DNA of 64,000 nt from Methylocystis sp. L43. GTDB lineage: Bacteria; Pseudomonadota; Alphaproteobacteria; Rhizobiales; Beijerinckiaceae. Location: NCBI RefSeq assembly GCF_015709525.1, contig NZ_JADNRA010000035.1:248001-312000 (forward strand), read 5' to 3'. Of this stretch, positions 9,172 through 18,220 are shown piece by piece (within the stretch, counting starts at the first letter, position 1; each line of letters opens with the position of its first letter). Under the pieces are notes generated by a model that was given only the letters and a program-made list of their open reading frames with translations, was not told the origin of the DNA and did no database searches. The position numbers and the translations under genes were made by a program.

Positions 9172-9690
9172 ATGTCATGGACCGACGAACGCGTCGAACT
9201 GCTCCGCAAGCTTTGGAGCGATGGTCTCAGCGCCAGCCAAGTGGCGGCTGAACTTGGACCGGGCATCACCCGCAACGCTGTGATCGGAAAGATCCATCGT
9301 CTGGGACTCGCCGAACGCGCCAAGACGGCGAGCGCGCAGCGGCCGCGCGTCGCCAAGGCTCCTCGCCCGACGCACCCGCGCATGAACGGCGTCTCCTCGC
9401 ATGGCAATCTGGCGCTCGCTTTCGCGCCGCATGCGCTGGCGGCGCCCCGGCGTGCGCCTGAAGAAGAGGTGGTGATCCCGATCTCGGAGCGCGTCACGCT
9501 CATGGAGCTCCGCGAATCCATGTGTCGCTGGCCGATGGGCGACCCGACGTCGGCGGATTTCCGCTTCTGCGGCGGCAAGTCGACGATCGGCGGCGGCCCC
9601 TACTGCGGCTATCACGCGCGCGTCGCCTATCAGCCTGCGCAGGATCGCCGCCGCGCGCGCGATCAGTTCAGAGCGCAGCGTTACGCGTGA
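9172..9690 (+). CDS. gcrA: GcrA cell cycle regulator
   Basis: A 172-residue alphaproteobacterial transcription factor that binds sigma70-RNA polymerase and activates genes with GANTC-methylated promoters. The N terminus MSWTDERVELLRKLWSDGLS and the helix-turn-helix GITRNAVIGKIHRLGL are diagnostic. The C terminus keeps the conserved CRWPMGDP and FCGGK blocks with a third cysteine (PYCGYH) that form the RNA-polymerase-binding part. Preceded by GGAGAAGCCTA. Single-gene transcription unit convergent with phoB. Confidence 0.95.
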   Translation: MSWTDERVELLRKLWSDGLSASQVAAELGPGITRNAVIGKIHRLGLAERAKTASAQRPRVAKAPRPTHPRMNGVSSHGNLALAFAPHALAAPRRAPEEEVVIPISERVTLMELRESMCRWPMGDPTSADFRFCGGKSTIGGGPYCGYHARVAYQPAQDRRRARDQFRAQRYA

Positions 9691-9696
9691 ACCGCG

Positions 9697-9719
9697 TCGG
9701 ACACGTCACTCGTGTCCGA
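9697..9719. terminator. Hairpin between convergent gcrA and phoB
   Basis: Perfect 9-bp arms TCGGACACG/CGTGTCCGA around a 5-base loop. It overlaps the last codons of phoB and sits 7 bases after the gcrA stop. There is no strong T-run on either side, so it would be a weak or factor-dependent bidirectional terminator. Confidence 0.45.
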
Positions 9720-10452
9720 ATGTTTCGTCGAAAGAATAGCCCGCGCCGCGCACCGTGCGGATCGGATCCTTCTCACGGCCGCGGATCAGGGCCTTGCGAA
9801 GCCGTCCGACATGGACGTCGACCGTGCGCTCGTCGATCTCCGCCGACATGCCCCAGACGCTGTCGAGCAGCTGCGCCCGCGTGAACACGCGTCCGGGCTT
9901 CTCCATAAAATATTCGAGCAGCCGGAATTCGGTCGGACCGAGGTGGATTTCGCGGCCGGATCGCCGCACGCGACGGGTGTCGCGGTCGAGGTCAATATCG
10001 CCGAGCGTAAGCCGTGAGGCGACGCGCTCGGGCCGCGCCCGGCGCAGCAGCGCGCGCACCCGCGCCATCAGTTCCGGAGTCGAAAACGGCTTGACGACAT
10101 AATCATCGGCGCCGACCGAAAGGCCGCGCACGCGCTCGCCTTCCTCGCCGCGCGCGGTCAGCATGATCACCGGCATGTCTCGGGCGCTGTCGCGGGCGCG
10201 CAGGCGTCGGCAGATTTCAAGTCCAGAAACGCCCGGCAGCATCCAGTCGAGAATGACAAGATCGGGCGGCGACTCGGCGAGCCGCAGCTCGGCTTCATCG
10301 CCATTGTCGACATGCTCGACCTGATAGCCTTCGGCTTCAAGGTTATACACGAGCAGCGTCGCGAGCGACGTCTCGTCCTCGACGACGAGGATTCGCGGCG
10401 CCCGATCGCTTTTCCCGCTCCGCTGCAGGACGGCGGACGACACGTCGCTCAT
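9706..10452 (-). CDS. phoB: Phosphate regulon response regulator PhoB
   Basis: An OmpR/PhoB-family regulator of 248 residues: receiver domain with phosphoacceptor Asp69 (VILDWMLPG), the receiver lysine in VVKPFSTPEL, then a winged-helix DNA-binding domain (LLEYFMEKPGRVFTRAQLL, VDVHVGRLRKAL). It is the last gene of the phosphate operon; its ATG overlaps the phoU TGA (ATGA). The expected kinase PhoR is encoded at the head of the same cluster, and the expected binding site is the Pho box before pstS. Confidence 0.95.
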   Translation of the reverse strand: MSDVSSAVLQRSGKSDRAPRILVVEDETSLATLLVYNLEAEGYQVEHVDNGDEAELRLAESPPDLVILDWMLPGVSGLEICRRLRARDSARDMPVIMLTARGEEGERVRGLSVGADDYVVKPFSTPELMARVRALLRRARPERVASRLTLGDIDLDRDTRRVRRSGREIHLGPTEFRLLEYFMEKPGRVFTRAQLLDSVWGMSAEIDERTVDVHVGRLRKALIRGREKDPIRTVRGAGYSFDETFGHE

Positions 10453-11165
10453 TGCGCCGCCTCATCCTTTACGCCGAAGTCGGGGGCGCGCGTTTTTGGC
10501 CGCTCCGTGGGCATCGCTTCGCCGGTGACCAGATAAACGACCGTCTCCGAGATGTTGGTCGTGTGATCGCCGATCCGCTCCAGATTCTTTGAGCAGAACA
10601 GGAGATGCGTGCAGAAGGATATGTTGCGCGGATCCTCCATCATGAAGGTGAGGAGATCGCGGAACACCGAATCCTCCAGCGCGTCGAGATCGGAATCGTT
10701 CTGCCAGACCGCGCGCGCCCGCTCGGTGTCGCGCAAGGCGTAGGCGTCCAGCGCGTCCTTAAGCTGCATCGCGGCGATTTCATGCATCGACTTCAGACCG
10801 ACGATCGCACGCGGCACGCGCGCCTCCGACACGATCTTGAGCGTTCGCTTGGCGATGTTCTTGGCCAGATCGCCGACCCGCTCGATGTCGCCGGAAATGC
10901 GGATCGCGGCGATGCATTCACGCAGATCGACCGCAAGCGGCTGCCGGCGCGCGATGGTGAGAATGGCGTTCTCCTCGATTTCGCGCTGCAACGCGTCGAG
11001 CCGCGGATCGCTGGAGACGACGCGGTGGGCGAGGTCGACGTCGAAGGCCGACAAAGCGTCCATCGCCTCCGCCAGCATTTTCTCCGCGACGCCGCCCATT
11101 TCAGCGATGCGACGTCCCAGGGCTTCAAGGTCCCGGTCGTAGGATTTAACAATATGATCGCTCAT
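10449..11165 (-). CDS. phoU: Phosphate signalling protein PhoU
   Basis: A 238-residue all-helical protein with two PhoU repeats, each with the acidic metal-cluster motif (ERVGDLAKNIAKR in the first, ERIGDHTTNISE in the second). PhoU links the PstSCAB transporter to PhoR and keeps the regulon off when phosphate is plentiful. It follows pstB by 24 bases and overlaps phoB by 4. Confidence 0.95.
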   Translation of the reverse strand: MSDHIVKSYDRDLEALGRRIAEMGGVAEKMLAEAMDALSAFDVDLAHRVVSSDPRLDALQREIEENAILTIARRQPLAVDLRECIAAIRISGDIERVGDLAKNIAKRTLKIVSEARVPRAIVGLKSMHEIAAMQLKDALDAYALRDTERARAVWQNDSDLDALEDSVFRDLLTFMMEDPRNISFCTHLLFCSKNLERIGDHTTNISETVVYLVTGEAMPTERPKTRAPDFGVKDEAAQ

Positions 11166-11189
11166 GAGCGCCGTCCTTGAATCGCTGGT

Positions 11190-11981
11190 TTAGCCAAAAC
11201 GGCCGGTGATGTAGTCGAGCGTGCGCTTCGCTTGGGGCTTGTTGAACACGTCGTCCGTCTCGCCGAATTCGACGAGTTCGCCGAGATACATGAACGCCGT
11301 GTAATCAGAGACGCGCACCGCCTGCTGCATGTTGTGGGTGACGATCGCTATGGTGTAGCGGCTCGCCAGTTCGTCGATCAGCTCCTCGACCTTCGCCGTC
11401 GAAATCGGATCGAGCGCCGAACACGGTTCGTCAAACAGAATGATCTCCGGCTGCACCGCGACGCTGCGCGCGATGCAGAGGCGTTGCTGCTGGCCGCCGG
11501 AAAGGCCAAGTCCGCTCGTCTGCAGCTTGTCCTTCACCTCGTCCCACAGAGCGGCGCCGCGCAGCGCGCCTTCGACGCGCGCGTCCATGTCGGCGCGCGG
11601 CAGTTTCTCGTATAGCCGAATGCCGAACGCGATGTTCTCATAGATCGACATTGGAAAGGGCGTCGGCTTTTGGAACACCATGCCGATGCGCGAGCGCAAG
11701 GCGTTAATGTCGACCGCCGGATCGAGAATATTCTCGCCGTCGAGCAGCACCTCTCCTTCGGCGCGCTGGCCGGGATAGAGATCATACATGCGGTTCAAGA
11801 CGCGCAGCAGCGTGGACTTGCCGCAGCCCGAGGGGCCGATGAAGGATGTCACCTTATTGGCGTATAAGGGCATGGTGACGTCTTTGAGCGAACGCGACTC
11901 GCCGTAAAAGAAGTCAAGATTCCGCATTGAAACCTTGGTCAGCGGCGCCTTTACTTGAGCAATTTGAGCAGCGGCGTTCAT
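11190..11981 (-). CDS. pstB: Phosphate ABC transporter ATP-binding protein PstB
   Basis: The ATPase of the high-affinity phosphate importer, 263 residues. Walker [13 protein letters not shown], signature [14 protein letters not shown] and Walker [13 protein letters not shown] are intact. The ATG at 11981 overlaps the pstA stop as ATGA; the frame extends upstream into pstA but there is no reason to start there. Confidence 0.96.
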   Translation of the reverse strand: MNAAAQIAQVKAPLTKVSMRNLDFFYGESRSLKDVTMPLYANKVTSFIGPSGCGKSTLLRVLNRMYDLYPGQRAEGEVLLDGENILDPAVDINALRSRIGMVFQKPTPFPMSIYENIAFGIRLYEKLPRADMDARVEGALRGAALWDEVKDKLQTSGLGLSGGQQQRLCIARSVAVQPEIILFDEPCSALDPISTAKVEELIDELASRYTIAIVTHNMQQAVRVSDYTAFMYLGELVEFGETDDVFNKPQAKRTLDYITGRFG

Positions 11982-12820
11982 TTCGAGTTCCTCCGCCCGG
12001 CGCTGAGCGCGCGAGCCGCGATCGAGAGAGCGAGAACAGCGACAGTGATAAGCAGCGCGCCGGTCCAGGCGAGCTGCTGCCAATCCTTGTAGGGCGACAG
12101 GGCGAACTGGAAGATGACGACCGGCAGGCTCGCCATCGGCGCGGTGAGGTCGCTGCTCCAGAACTGATTGTTGAGCGCGGTGAAGAGCAGTGGCGCCGTC
12201 TCTCCAGAGACGCGCGCCACAGCGAGCAACACGCCGGTGATCAGTCCGGCCTTGGCGGCGCGATAGGCGACCTTGGCAACGACATGCGCACGGGGCGCGC
12301 CGAGCGCCGAAGCCGCCTCGCGCATCGAACCGGGCACAAGCAGCAGCATGTCCTCGGTGGTTCGCACGACGACAGGGACGACCAACAACGCCAGCGCCAC
12401 GGCGCCGGAAATCCCCGAGAAGTGGCCCATCGGATGCACCAAGACGGTGTAGACGAAGAGGCCGATGACGATCGACGGGGCGCTGAGCAGGATATCGTTG
12501 ATGAAGCGCACGATCATCGTGAGCTTCGAATAGCGTCCATATTCGGCCATATAAGTGCCGGCCAGCATGCCCAGCGGCGTGCCGATGGCGACGCCGATGA
12601 TCGTCATGACAAGCGATCCGGCGATGGCGTTGAGAAGGCCGCCCTTGCTGCCGGGCGGCGGCGTCATCTCGGTGAAGACCGCTGGCGACAGGCCGCGCAC
12701 GCCCTCATAAACGAGAGAGCCGAGGATCAAGGCCAGCCAGGAAAGGCCGAACACAGCGGCCACCCAGCACAGCGTGGTGGCGGCTGAGTTGGCGCCGCGG
12801 CGTGAAGCATAAAGCGACAT
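11978..12820 (-). CDS. pstA: Phosphate ABC transporter permease PstA
   Basis: A 280-residue inner-membrane permease with about six membrane helices and the binding-protein-dependent permease loop around [17 protein letters not shown]. Pairs with PstC to form the channel. It starts 14 bases after pstC and overlaps pstB by 4 bases, so the stoichiometric parts of the transporter are translated together. Confidence 0.95.
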   Translation of the reverse strand: MSLYASRRGANSAATTLCWVAAVFGLSWLALILGSLVYEGVRGLSPAVFTEMTPPPGSKGGLLNAIAGSLVMTIIGVAIGTPLGMLAGTYMAEYGRYSKLTMIVRFINDILLSAPSIVIGLFVYTVLVHPMGHFSGISGAVALALLVVPVVVRTTEDMLLLVPGSMREAASALGAPRAHVVAKVAYRAAKAGLITGVLLAVARVSGETAPLLFTALNNQFWSSDLTAPMASLPVVIFQFALSPYKDWQQLAWTGALLITVAVLALSIAARALSAGRRNSK

Positions 12821-12834
12821 GAGCTCGTTCTTTC

Positions 12835-13872
12835 TTACGCCGACTTCTGCTCGATGCGCATCAGCATGTAACGCGCCAGAGCGAGAACGAAGAAGGTGAT
12901 GACGAAGAGGATGAGGCCAAGTTCGATCAGCGCCGAAGTGTAAAGATCGCCGACCGCTTCGGTGAACTCATTTGCGATGGTCGCAGAGATCGTCGTGCCG
13001 GGCGCGAGCAGCGATCCGGAAATCTTGTGCGCGTTGCCGATGACGAAAGTGACGGCCATTGTCTCGCCGAGCGCGCGGCCCAGGCCCAGCATCATGCCGC
13101 CGATCACGCCGACGCGCGTGTAAGGGACGACGACATAGCGCATCACTTCCCATGTCGTGGCGCCGATGCCCCAGGCCGCTTCTTTCAGCACCGGCGGCAC
13201 GGTCTCGAAGACGTCGCGCGAGATCGAGGCGATGAAGGGCAGCACCATGATCGCGAGAATGAAGCCCGCGGTCAGCATGCCGATGCCGTAAGGCGGACCG
13301 GCGAAGAGCGTCGAGAAAAACGGAATGTCGCCAAAGGCCGATATAAGCGCCGGCTGCACATGCGACTGCAGAAACGGCGCCAGCACGAAGAGGCCCCAGA
13401 TTCCGTAGATGATCGACGGGATGCCGGCGAGAAGCTCGATCGCGACGCCGATCGGCCGGCGTAACGCATGCGGACAAAGCTCGGTAAGGAAGGTGGCGAC
13501 GCCGAGGCCGACCGGCACCGCGATCACCATGGCGATGATCGATGTGACGAGCGTGCCATATATCGCCGCCGCTGCGCCGAAGTTCTCGGTGACCGGGTTC
13601 CAGGCCTGCGACGTGAGGAAGCCAAACCCAAATGCCTGCATCGCTGGCCAGGAGCCGTGGACCAGCGAGACGATGACGCCGCCCAGGATGATAAGCACGA
13701 CGACAGCCGCCGCGCGCGTCACCTGATAAAACACGCGATCGATCAGCGCGATGCGCGCCAGCACGCGCGTGCGCTCTACGATCACAGACTGCGAGGCTTG
13801 TTGCTCCAAAGCTATATCCGACACGTCGCCCGCTCCATTCAATTCACGCCGACTCGGCTCGATCGACAGCAT
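12835..13872 (-). CDS. pstC: Phosphate ABC transporter permease PstC
   Basis: A 345-residue permease with a cytoplasmic N-terminal extension, then six or so membrane helices and the EAA-type loop [19 protein letters not shown]. The ATG at 13872 has GGGAG about 10 bases upstream; a GTG 16 codons later also has a ribosome site (GGAG), so the exact start is open. Together with PstA it forms the membrane channel for phosphate. Confidence 0.94.
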   Translation of the reverse strand: MLSIEPSRRELNGAGDVSDIALEQQASQSVIVERTRVLARIALIDRVFYQVTRAAAVVVLIILGGVIVSLVHGSWPAMQAFGFGFLTSQAWNPVTENFGAAAAIYGTLVTSIIAMVIAVPVGLGVATFLTELCPHALRRPIGVAIELLAGIPSIIYGIWGLFVLAPFLQSHVQPALISAFGDIPFFSTLFAGPPYGIGMLTAGFILAIMVLPFIASISRDVFETVPPVLKEAAWGIGATTWEVMRYVVVPYTRVGVIGGMMLGLGRALGETMAVTFVIGNAHKISGSLLAPGTTISATIANEFTEAVGDLYTSALIELGLILFVITFFVLALARYMLMRIEQKSA

Positions 13873-13912
13873 TTCACCCGCTCCCGGCGCCGCTCCTCGG
13901 CGTCATGATCTT

Positions 13913-13940
13913 CCCGACGACAGTATGAACGGCCGTCGGG
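13913..13940. promoter_or_regulatory. Stem-loop between pstS and pstC
   Basis: Inverted repeat CCCGACG/CGTCGGG with a 14-base loop in the 94-base gap between pstS and pstC. Binding-protein genes are often separated from permease genes by such hairpins, which protect the upstream mRNA or partly stop transcription so that PstS is made in excess. The structure is seen; the role is inferred. Confidence 0.4.
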
Positions 13941-13966
13941 ATCTATTCGCGATCAGCGCCGTCCGG

Positions 13967-15010
13967 CTAATGCGACAGGGGTTTGCCGTCCGCGCTCTTT
14001 ACATTCGCCCAGCTCTTCTTGATGAGCTCGACCACCGGCTTCGGCATGGGAATATAGTCGAGTTCCTCCGCCATCTTGCCGCCATTGGCGAAAGCCCAGG
14101 AGAAGAATTTGAGCGCCTCAGCCGCATCGGCTTCGGACTTAGGCTCCTTGGGCAGCAAGATGAAGGTCGCCGCCGTTATCGGCCACGCCTTGGCGCCCGG
14201 CTCATTCGTCAGAATTTCGTAGAAACCTTCGGCATGCGACCAGTCGGCGCCGGCGGCCGCCGCCTGGAACGTCTCCATGCTGGGCGGGACGACCTTGCCG
14301 TCCTTATTGACCATCTTGGTATAGGTCAGCTTGTTCTGCTTGGCGTAGGCATATTCGACATAGCCGATTGCGCCTTTGGTGTTGGCGACGTTGTTGGCGA
14401 CGCCCTCATTGCCCTTGGCGCCGATGCCGACCGGCCATTCGACCGACGTGTTCTCGCCGACCTTCGACTTCCAGTCGGGCGAAACCTTCGAGAGATAGTT
14501 CGTGAAATTGAAAGTCGTTCCAGATCCGTCGGAGCGATGAACGACGACGATCGGCTGCGACGGCAGCTTCGCCTTCGGATTGAGTTTCTTGATCGCCGCA
14601 TCGTCCCATTTGGCGATTTCGCCGAGGAAAATTTTCGCGACGGTCGCGCCATCGAGCGTGAGGTCGCCGCCGGCGACGCCTGCGAGATTGATCACCGGCA
14701 CGATGCCGCCAATCACTTGCGGCCACTGAACAAGACCCGCCGCCTGAAGCTCCTCGGCCTTGAGCGGCTGGTCCGACGCGCCAAACGTGACGGTGCGCGC
14801 CTTAACCTGCTTGATGCCGCCGCCCGACCCGATGGACTGATAGTTAAGCCCATTGCCGGTATCCTTCCGATACGCCTCGGCCCATTTGGCGTAGATCGGA
14901 TAGGGGAAGGTTGCGCCGGCGCCGGAAATGTCTATGGCGGCAGCCCCGCCGCACATGACGGCGAGCGCCAGCGCCGCGCCAGCGCCGCGCCTGAAAATCG
15001 TCGAGATCAT
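13967..15010 (-). CDS. pstS: Periplasmic phosphate-binding protein PstS
   Basis: A 347-residue exported phosphate-binding protein. A Sec signal peptide (hydrophobic [14 protein letters not shown], cleavage near residue 25) precedes the mature start [17 protein letters not shown], which is diagnostic. The anion-site motifs [16 protein letters not shown] and [11 protein letters not shown] are intact. It is the first structural gene after the Pho box at 15109-15126, so it should be strongly induced by phosphate starvation. Confidence 0.96.
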   Translation of the reverse strand: MISTIFRRGAGAALALAVMCGGAAAIDISGAGATFPYPIYAKWAEAYRKDTGNGLNYQSIGSGGGIKQVKARTVTFGASDQPLKAEELQAAGLVQWPQVIGGIVPVINLAGVAGGDLTLDGATVAKIFLGEIAKWDDAAIKKLNPKAKLPSQPIVVVHRSDGSGTTFNFTNYLSKVSPDWKSKVGENTSVEWPVGIGAKGNEGVANNVANTKGAIGYVEYAYAKQNKLTYTKMVNKDGKVVPPSMETFQAAAAGADWSHAEGFYEILTNEPGAKAWPITAATFILLPKEPKSEADAAEALKFFSWAFANGGKMAEELDYIPMPKPVVELIKKSWANVKSADGKPLSH

Positions 15011-15108
15011 TTGAAGGTCTCTTTTGCTCGAGAACGGACTTGCGATGCGCCCCGCGTCATCGCGCGGGAGAAACTACTGGCCCGACAACAGCTTTTTGTG
15101 ACGAAAAG

Positions 15109-15126
15109 ATTACAGTATGATGACAG
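15109..15126 (-). promoter_or_regulatory. Pho box (PhoB binding site) upstream of pstS
   Basis: On the minus strand the sequence is CTGTCATCATACTGTAAT: two 7-base CTGTCAT-type half sites with a 4-base spacer, an almost exact match to the PhoB consensus. It lies about 100 bases before the pstS start in an AT-rich island (15109-15165) and is the only such site noticed in the window. Confidence 0.85.
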
Positions 15127-15159
15127 TAAATATGCTTGTAATTTATATACTTATCATAT

Positions 15160-16257
15160 TTACGCTGAATCGCTCGCCGGCAGAATGACGCGAAACAGCG
15201 TTCCCTCGCCCAGCGCAGACTCGATCCCGAGCCGGCCGCGGTGGCGCAGCACGATATGTTTGACGATGGCGAGGCCCAATCCAGTGCCGCCTTTCGCGCG
15301 GCTCTTGCCGGCGTCGACCCGGTAGAAACGTTCCGTCAGACGCGGAATATGCTCCGGCGCGACGCCGGGACCATAATCGCGCACCGAGAGAACGACGAGC
15401 GCCCCCTTGCGGGCCAGCGAGATGTCGATGGGCTTGCAGCCGCCATCGTCGCCACACCCGTATTTCAGGGCGTTCTCGACGAGATTCTCAATCACCCGGG
15501 CAAGCTCGTCCCGATCTCCCGGCGCGACGACGTTCGGCTGCAGATCGAGATTGATGGCGACGCCCCTGTCTTCGGCCATCTGCGACAGCGTGTCGACGAT
15601 ATGCGCGACGAGCAGCGTGAGATCGACGGGCGTCGCGGGCCGCAGATGCATGTGCTGCTCGATGCGCGAGAGCGACAGCAGATCGTCGACGAGGCGCGCC
15701 ATCCGCTGTGCCTGTTCGCGCATGATGCCGAGGAATTTGTTGCGGGTCACGGCGTCCTCGCGCGCCGGACCTTGCAAGGTTTCGACAAAACCCAGCAGCG
15801 AAGCGAGCGGCGTGCGCAGCTCGTGACTGGCGTTGGCGACGAAGTCGACGCGCATGCGCTCGACGCGCCGGGATTCGGTCAGATCGCGCAGGCTGACGAC
15901 GGCGGCCGGCTCGAAGCCTTCGATTTGCATCGGCGCGACATGCGCTTCAAACCAGCATTCCACCGGCAGGCGTTCGACCCAGACGGTCTTCTCCGCCTCG
16001 CCGCCGGCGAGCACGCGCGCCACGGCGTCGAGCATGTCGGGCGAGCGAAGGCTGCGGGAGAGCGGTTCGCCAGGCCGAATGGCCGGGGAGAGCGCCTGCG
16101 CCGCGGCATTGACGGCGGCGACATGGGTTTCGGAGTCGATGACGAAGATCGGCTCCGGGAGCGCGTTGATGACTGGCGCGAGGAGATCGATCGCCTGATC
16201 GCGCCATTTGCGCCGCTGGGTCGACAGACTCATGGCGACTGGTCCGGCGCCGTTCAA
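15160..16257 (-). CDS. phoR: Phosphate regulon sensor histidine kinase PhoR
   Basis: A 365-residue kinase: PAS domain (about 20-115), HisKA domain with phosphoacceptor in NASHELRTPLASLLGFVETL, then a HATPase_c domain with N box (VIENLVENALKYG), DYGPGV and GGTGLGLAIVKHIV. No N-terminal membrane helix is evident, unlike the E. coli protein, so membrane attachment may be through partners. The TTG at 16257 is chosen because GGAGGAG lies 8 bases upstream; ATG 16233 is an alternative. The start overlaps the upstream membrane-protein gene. Confidence 0.93.
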   Translation of the reverse strand: MNGAGPVAMSLSTQRRKWRDQAIDLLAPVINALPEPIFVIDSETHVAAVNAAAQALSPAIRPGEPLSRSLRSPDMLDAVARVLAGGEAEKTVWVERLPVECWFEAHVAPMQIEGFEPAAVVSLRDLTESRRVERMRVDFVANASHELRTPLASLLGFVETLQGPAREDAVTRNKFLGIMREQAQRMARLVDDLLSLSRIEQHMHLRPATPVDLTLLVAHIVDTLSQMAEDRGVAINLDLQPNVVAPGDRDELARVIENLVENALKYGCGDDGGCKPIDISLARKGALVVLSVRDYGPGVAPEHIPRLTERFYRVDAGKSRAKGGTGLGLAIVKHIVLRHRGRLGIESALGEGTLFRVILPASDSA

Positions 16258-17327
16258 TTCGAGCGCTCCTCCAAAATGCGCGCAATCGCATCCCGCAATG
16301 TCGTCCAGCGGCGCGCGCCCTCGTCGGCGCCAAGAAGCGCAAGCGCGACGACGAATGGAAGAAAGTAATAGATCATGCGAAACAGAAGCAGCGACGCCAG
16401 AATGCTTTCATGCGACGACGCCGGGATGGCGTGCAGCATCGTCGCCTCGAAGACGCCGATGCCGCCGGGCGCATGGCTGATCACGCCCAGGATGCAGGCG
16501 ACGACATAGACCGCGACGAAGGGCACAAAGTCCAGCGGGACGCCCTCGGGAAGCAGCACATAGAGCGCGCCTGCGGCGCAGCACAGGTCGGCGACCCCAA
16601 GCGCGAACTGCGCCAAAGTCGGGATGAAACCCGGCAGCTCGAGAGCATGGCCGCGAAGCCGAATGCTGCGGCGATCAACCGTCACCCAGGCGAAATAAAA
16701 GAGCACGCCGGCAAGTATGAGCACGCCGGGAATGATGTGAAGGAAGGCCGGCAAGCCATCGAGCCCCGCAAGCGCGTCCGCGCCATAGATGAAGCCTATG
16801 CCCATCACCAGCGTCATCCCGAGCCAGAACGTGACGCCGGCGAAGACGGTGATGTTGGCGACCTGCAGCGCGTTCAATGCGACGCGCGAGTAGATCCAGT
16901 AGCGCACGGCCGCACTGGTGATGATAGGAAATCCGAGGTTGAAGGAAATGGCGTAGCTTGCGAAGGACGCGAGCGCAGCGACCCTGTAGGGCGCACGCGT
17001 TCTCATATGATAGAGCGCGACGACGTCATAACCCGTCAGAAAAAGATAGGAGAGCGTAGAGAGGGCCAAGGACGCGAGAATCTGCGCGCCGCTGGTCGCG
17101 CGAAAAGCGTTCAGCAGATCGGCGTAGCTGAGGCTTGAGAGCGTTCGGCCCAGAATATAAGCGGCCAGCGCAAAGACGGCGAGACTGGCCGCCACGCCCA
17201 GCGCGCCGAGCGCGCCTCTCGGCAGCCGTTCACGCAGCGACTCAAAAAATCTGCCGCTTGCTTGTGGCCTCACGACGGGCAGTCCCGGCGTTGTGGCTTC
17301 GAACACATCGTTATCGCGCGGGGTCAA
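16254..17327 (-). CDS. YbhN/LPG-synthase-like membrane protein (UPF0104)
   Basis: A 357-residue polytopic membrane protein with about eight helices, matching the flippase-like transmembrane part of lysylphosphatidylglycerol synthase (MprF). The family motif SHAPGGIGVFEATML is intact near residue 290. It lacks the soluble aminoacyl-transferase domain, so it is a stand-alone YbhN-type protein; lipid translocation is the family-based guess. The predicted start is TTG 17327 with GAGG just upstream. It overlaps phoR by 4 bases and probably heads the phosphate regulatory transcript, an arrangement that may tie membrane remodelling to phosphate status. Confidence 0.75.
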   Translation of the reverse strand: MTPRDNDVFEATTPGLPVVRPQASGRFFESLRERLPRGALGALGVAASLAVFALAAYILGRTLSSLSYADLLNAFRATSGAQILASLALSTLSYLFLTGYDVVALYHMRTRAPYRVAALASFASYAISFNLGFPIITSAAVRYWIYSRVALNALQVANITVFAGVTFWLGMTLVMGIGFIYGADALAGLDGLPAFLHIIPGVLILAGVLFYFAWVTVDRRSIRLRGHALELPGFIPTLAQFALGVADLCCAAGALYVLLPEGVPLDFVPFVAVYVVACILGVISHAPGGIGVFEATMLHAIPASSHESILASLLLFRMIYYFLPFVVALALLGADEGARRWTTLRDAIARILEERSN

Positions 17328-17453
17328 GCCGCCCTCGCATCCAGCGCCCGGATCTCGGAGCCTTCAATGAACAACCCTCGTACTCGTCATCTCGCTCGAA
17401 GCTTGCCTTTGTTTTCTCGCAAGCGTCATCCGGTTCAATCCCTCGATCATGTC

Positions 17454-17513
17454 ATGGCGATGACTGGCATGGCGATGACTGGCATGGCGATGACTGGCAC
17501 GACGATGACTAGC
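17454..17513. repeat. 15-bp tandem repeat, four copies
   Basis: Three exact copies of ATGGCGATGACTGGC (17454-17468, 17469-17483, 17484-17498) followed by a degenerate fourth (17499-17513). In the plus-strand frame starting at 17367 it would encode MAMTG repeated. The repeat sits about 310 bases upstream of the Csp-like gene. Confidence 0.9.
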
Positions 17514-17610
17514 ACGATCTGCGTCGCGCGCGCCTCTCAAAAGGTTGGCGCTCGGCGATTGGACGTCAAGCCTGCGCCTGTTTCTCAGAGGCTGAAGCGT
17601 GACCGACCGT

Positions 17611-17722
17611 CCTGCGCCTTAGGCGCAGGTTCCGAAAAAGTGACAGACTTTTTCGATGAGAACCTGCTCCAATGTTTTGATTTTGAGCGATTCCTTATCG
17701 ATCACATGATTCCATGTGATCG
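17611..17722. repeat. Three-hairpin palindromic element
   Basis: Three perfect stem-loops in 112 bases: CCTGCGCC/GGCGCAGG with a 3-base loop (17611-17629), CGAAAAAGT/ACTTTTTCG with a 5-base loop (17633-17655), and CGATCACATG/CATGTGATCG with a 4-base loop (17699-17722). The arrangement resembles the REP-like interspersed elements found in many Hyphomicrobiales genomes; family membership is from recollection of their appearance, not from a search. Confidence 0.7.
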
Positions 17723-17820
17723 GGAAGCGCTCTAAGCGCAAATCTTGACCTGCCGGGCCGGTGAACTAGCTGCCTGCGGGGCGGCGGGAGGCGGAAAGCC
17801 TGTAAGAGGAACGATCCATC

Positions 17821-18168
17821 ATGCGCATGATCCCGAAGGAAATGCAGGCCTGCATTGACGCCTGCTTGAACTGCTATCAGATGTGCTTCGGCATGGCGAT
17901 GACCCATTGCCTCGAGGAAGGCGGCGAGCATGTGAAGCCCAAACATTTCCGGGCGATGATCGCCTGCGCCGATATGTGCCGCAACAGCACGCAAATGATG
18001 CTGATGAATTCGCCGCTGGCCAATCAGATGTGCGCGCTTTGCGCCGAGGCTTGCGAAACCTGCGCCAAGGAGTGCGATCCTATTCCGGACATGAAGGAAT
18101 GCGCCGACGAATGCCGTCGCTGCGCCGAGGAATGCCGCAGAATGTCCAAACAGAAATTGGCCGCATAA
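17821..18168 (+). CDS. Csp3-like cysteine-rich copper storage protein
   Basis: A 115-residue four-helix-bundle protein with 16 cysteines (11, 15, 18, 22, 30, 49, 53, 71, 74, 78, 81, 85, 94, 98, 101, 105), mostly in CxxxC and CxxC spacing along helices. This is the pattern of the Csp family, whose members bind many Cu(I) ions inside the bundle. There is no signal peptide, so it matches the cytosolic Csp3 type rather than exported Csp1. Three histidines (29, 37, 42) lie at the end/loop region where copper entry is proposed. GAGGAA precedes the ATG by about 10 bases. Cu(I) storage is the family role; copper content here is not shown. Confidence 0.85.
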   Translation: MRMIPKEMQACIDACLNCYQMCFGMAMTHCLEEGGEHVKPKHFRAMIACADMCRNSTQMMLMNSPLANQMCALCAEACETCAKECDPIPDMKECADECRRCAEECRRMSKQKLAA

Positions 18169-18193
18169 TTTACTGCGCGAATACCATGCGACC

Positions 18194-18220
18194 GGCTTGG
18201 CGGCTATTTGCCGCCAAGCC
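18194..18220. terminator. Hairpin between convergent csp and cytochrome c genes
   Basis: Perfect 11-bp arms GGCTTGGCGGC/GCCGCCAAGCC around a TATTT loop. It overlaps the last codons and stop of the cytochrome c gene and lies 25 bases after the csp stop. No long T-run follows on either strand, so it would act as a weak bidirectional terminator or mRNA 3' stabiliser. Confidence 0.5.

Larger units (their letters stand above)
17328..17820. other. Repeat-rich intergenic region before the copper-storage gene
   Basis: 493 bases between two divergently oriented genes. It contains a four-copy 15-bp tandem repeat (17454-17513) and a group of three hairpins (17611-17722). A 122-codon frame (ATG 17367, with GGAG 7 bases upstream, to 17735) spans both and would contain a Met-rich MAMTG repeat, but its second half is made of the hairpin element, so I do not call it a gene with confidence. 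Confidence 0.6.

Noticed and set aside
17425-17450. GGTTCAATCCC resembling a tRNA T-loop
   Set aside because: The flanking bases do not form the 5-bp T stem, and no D- or anticodon arm lies upstream.
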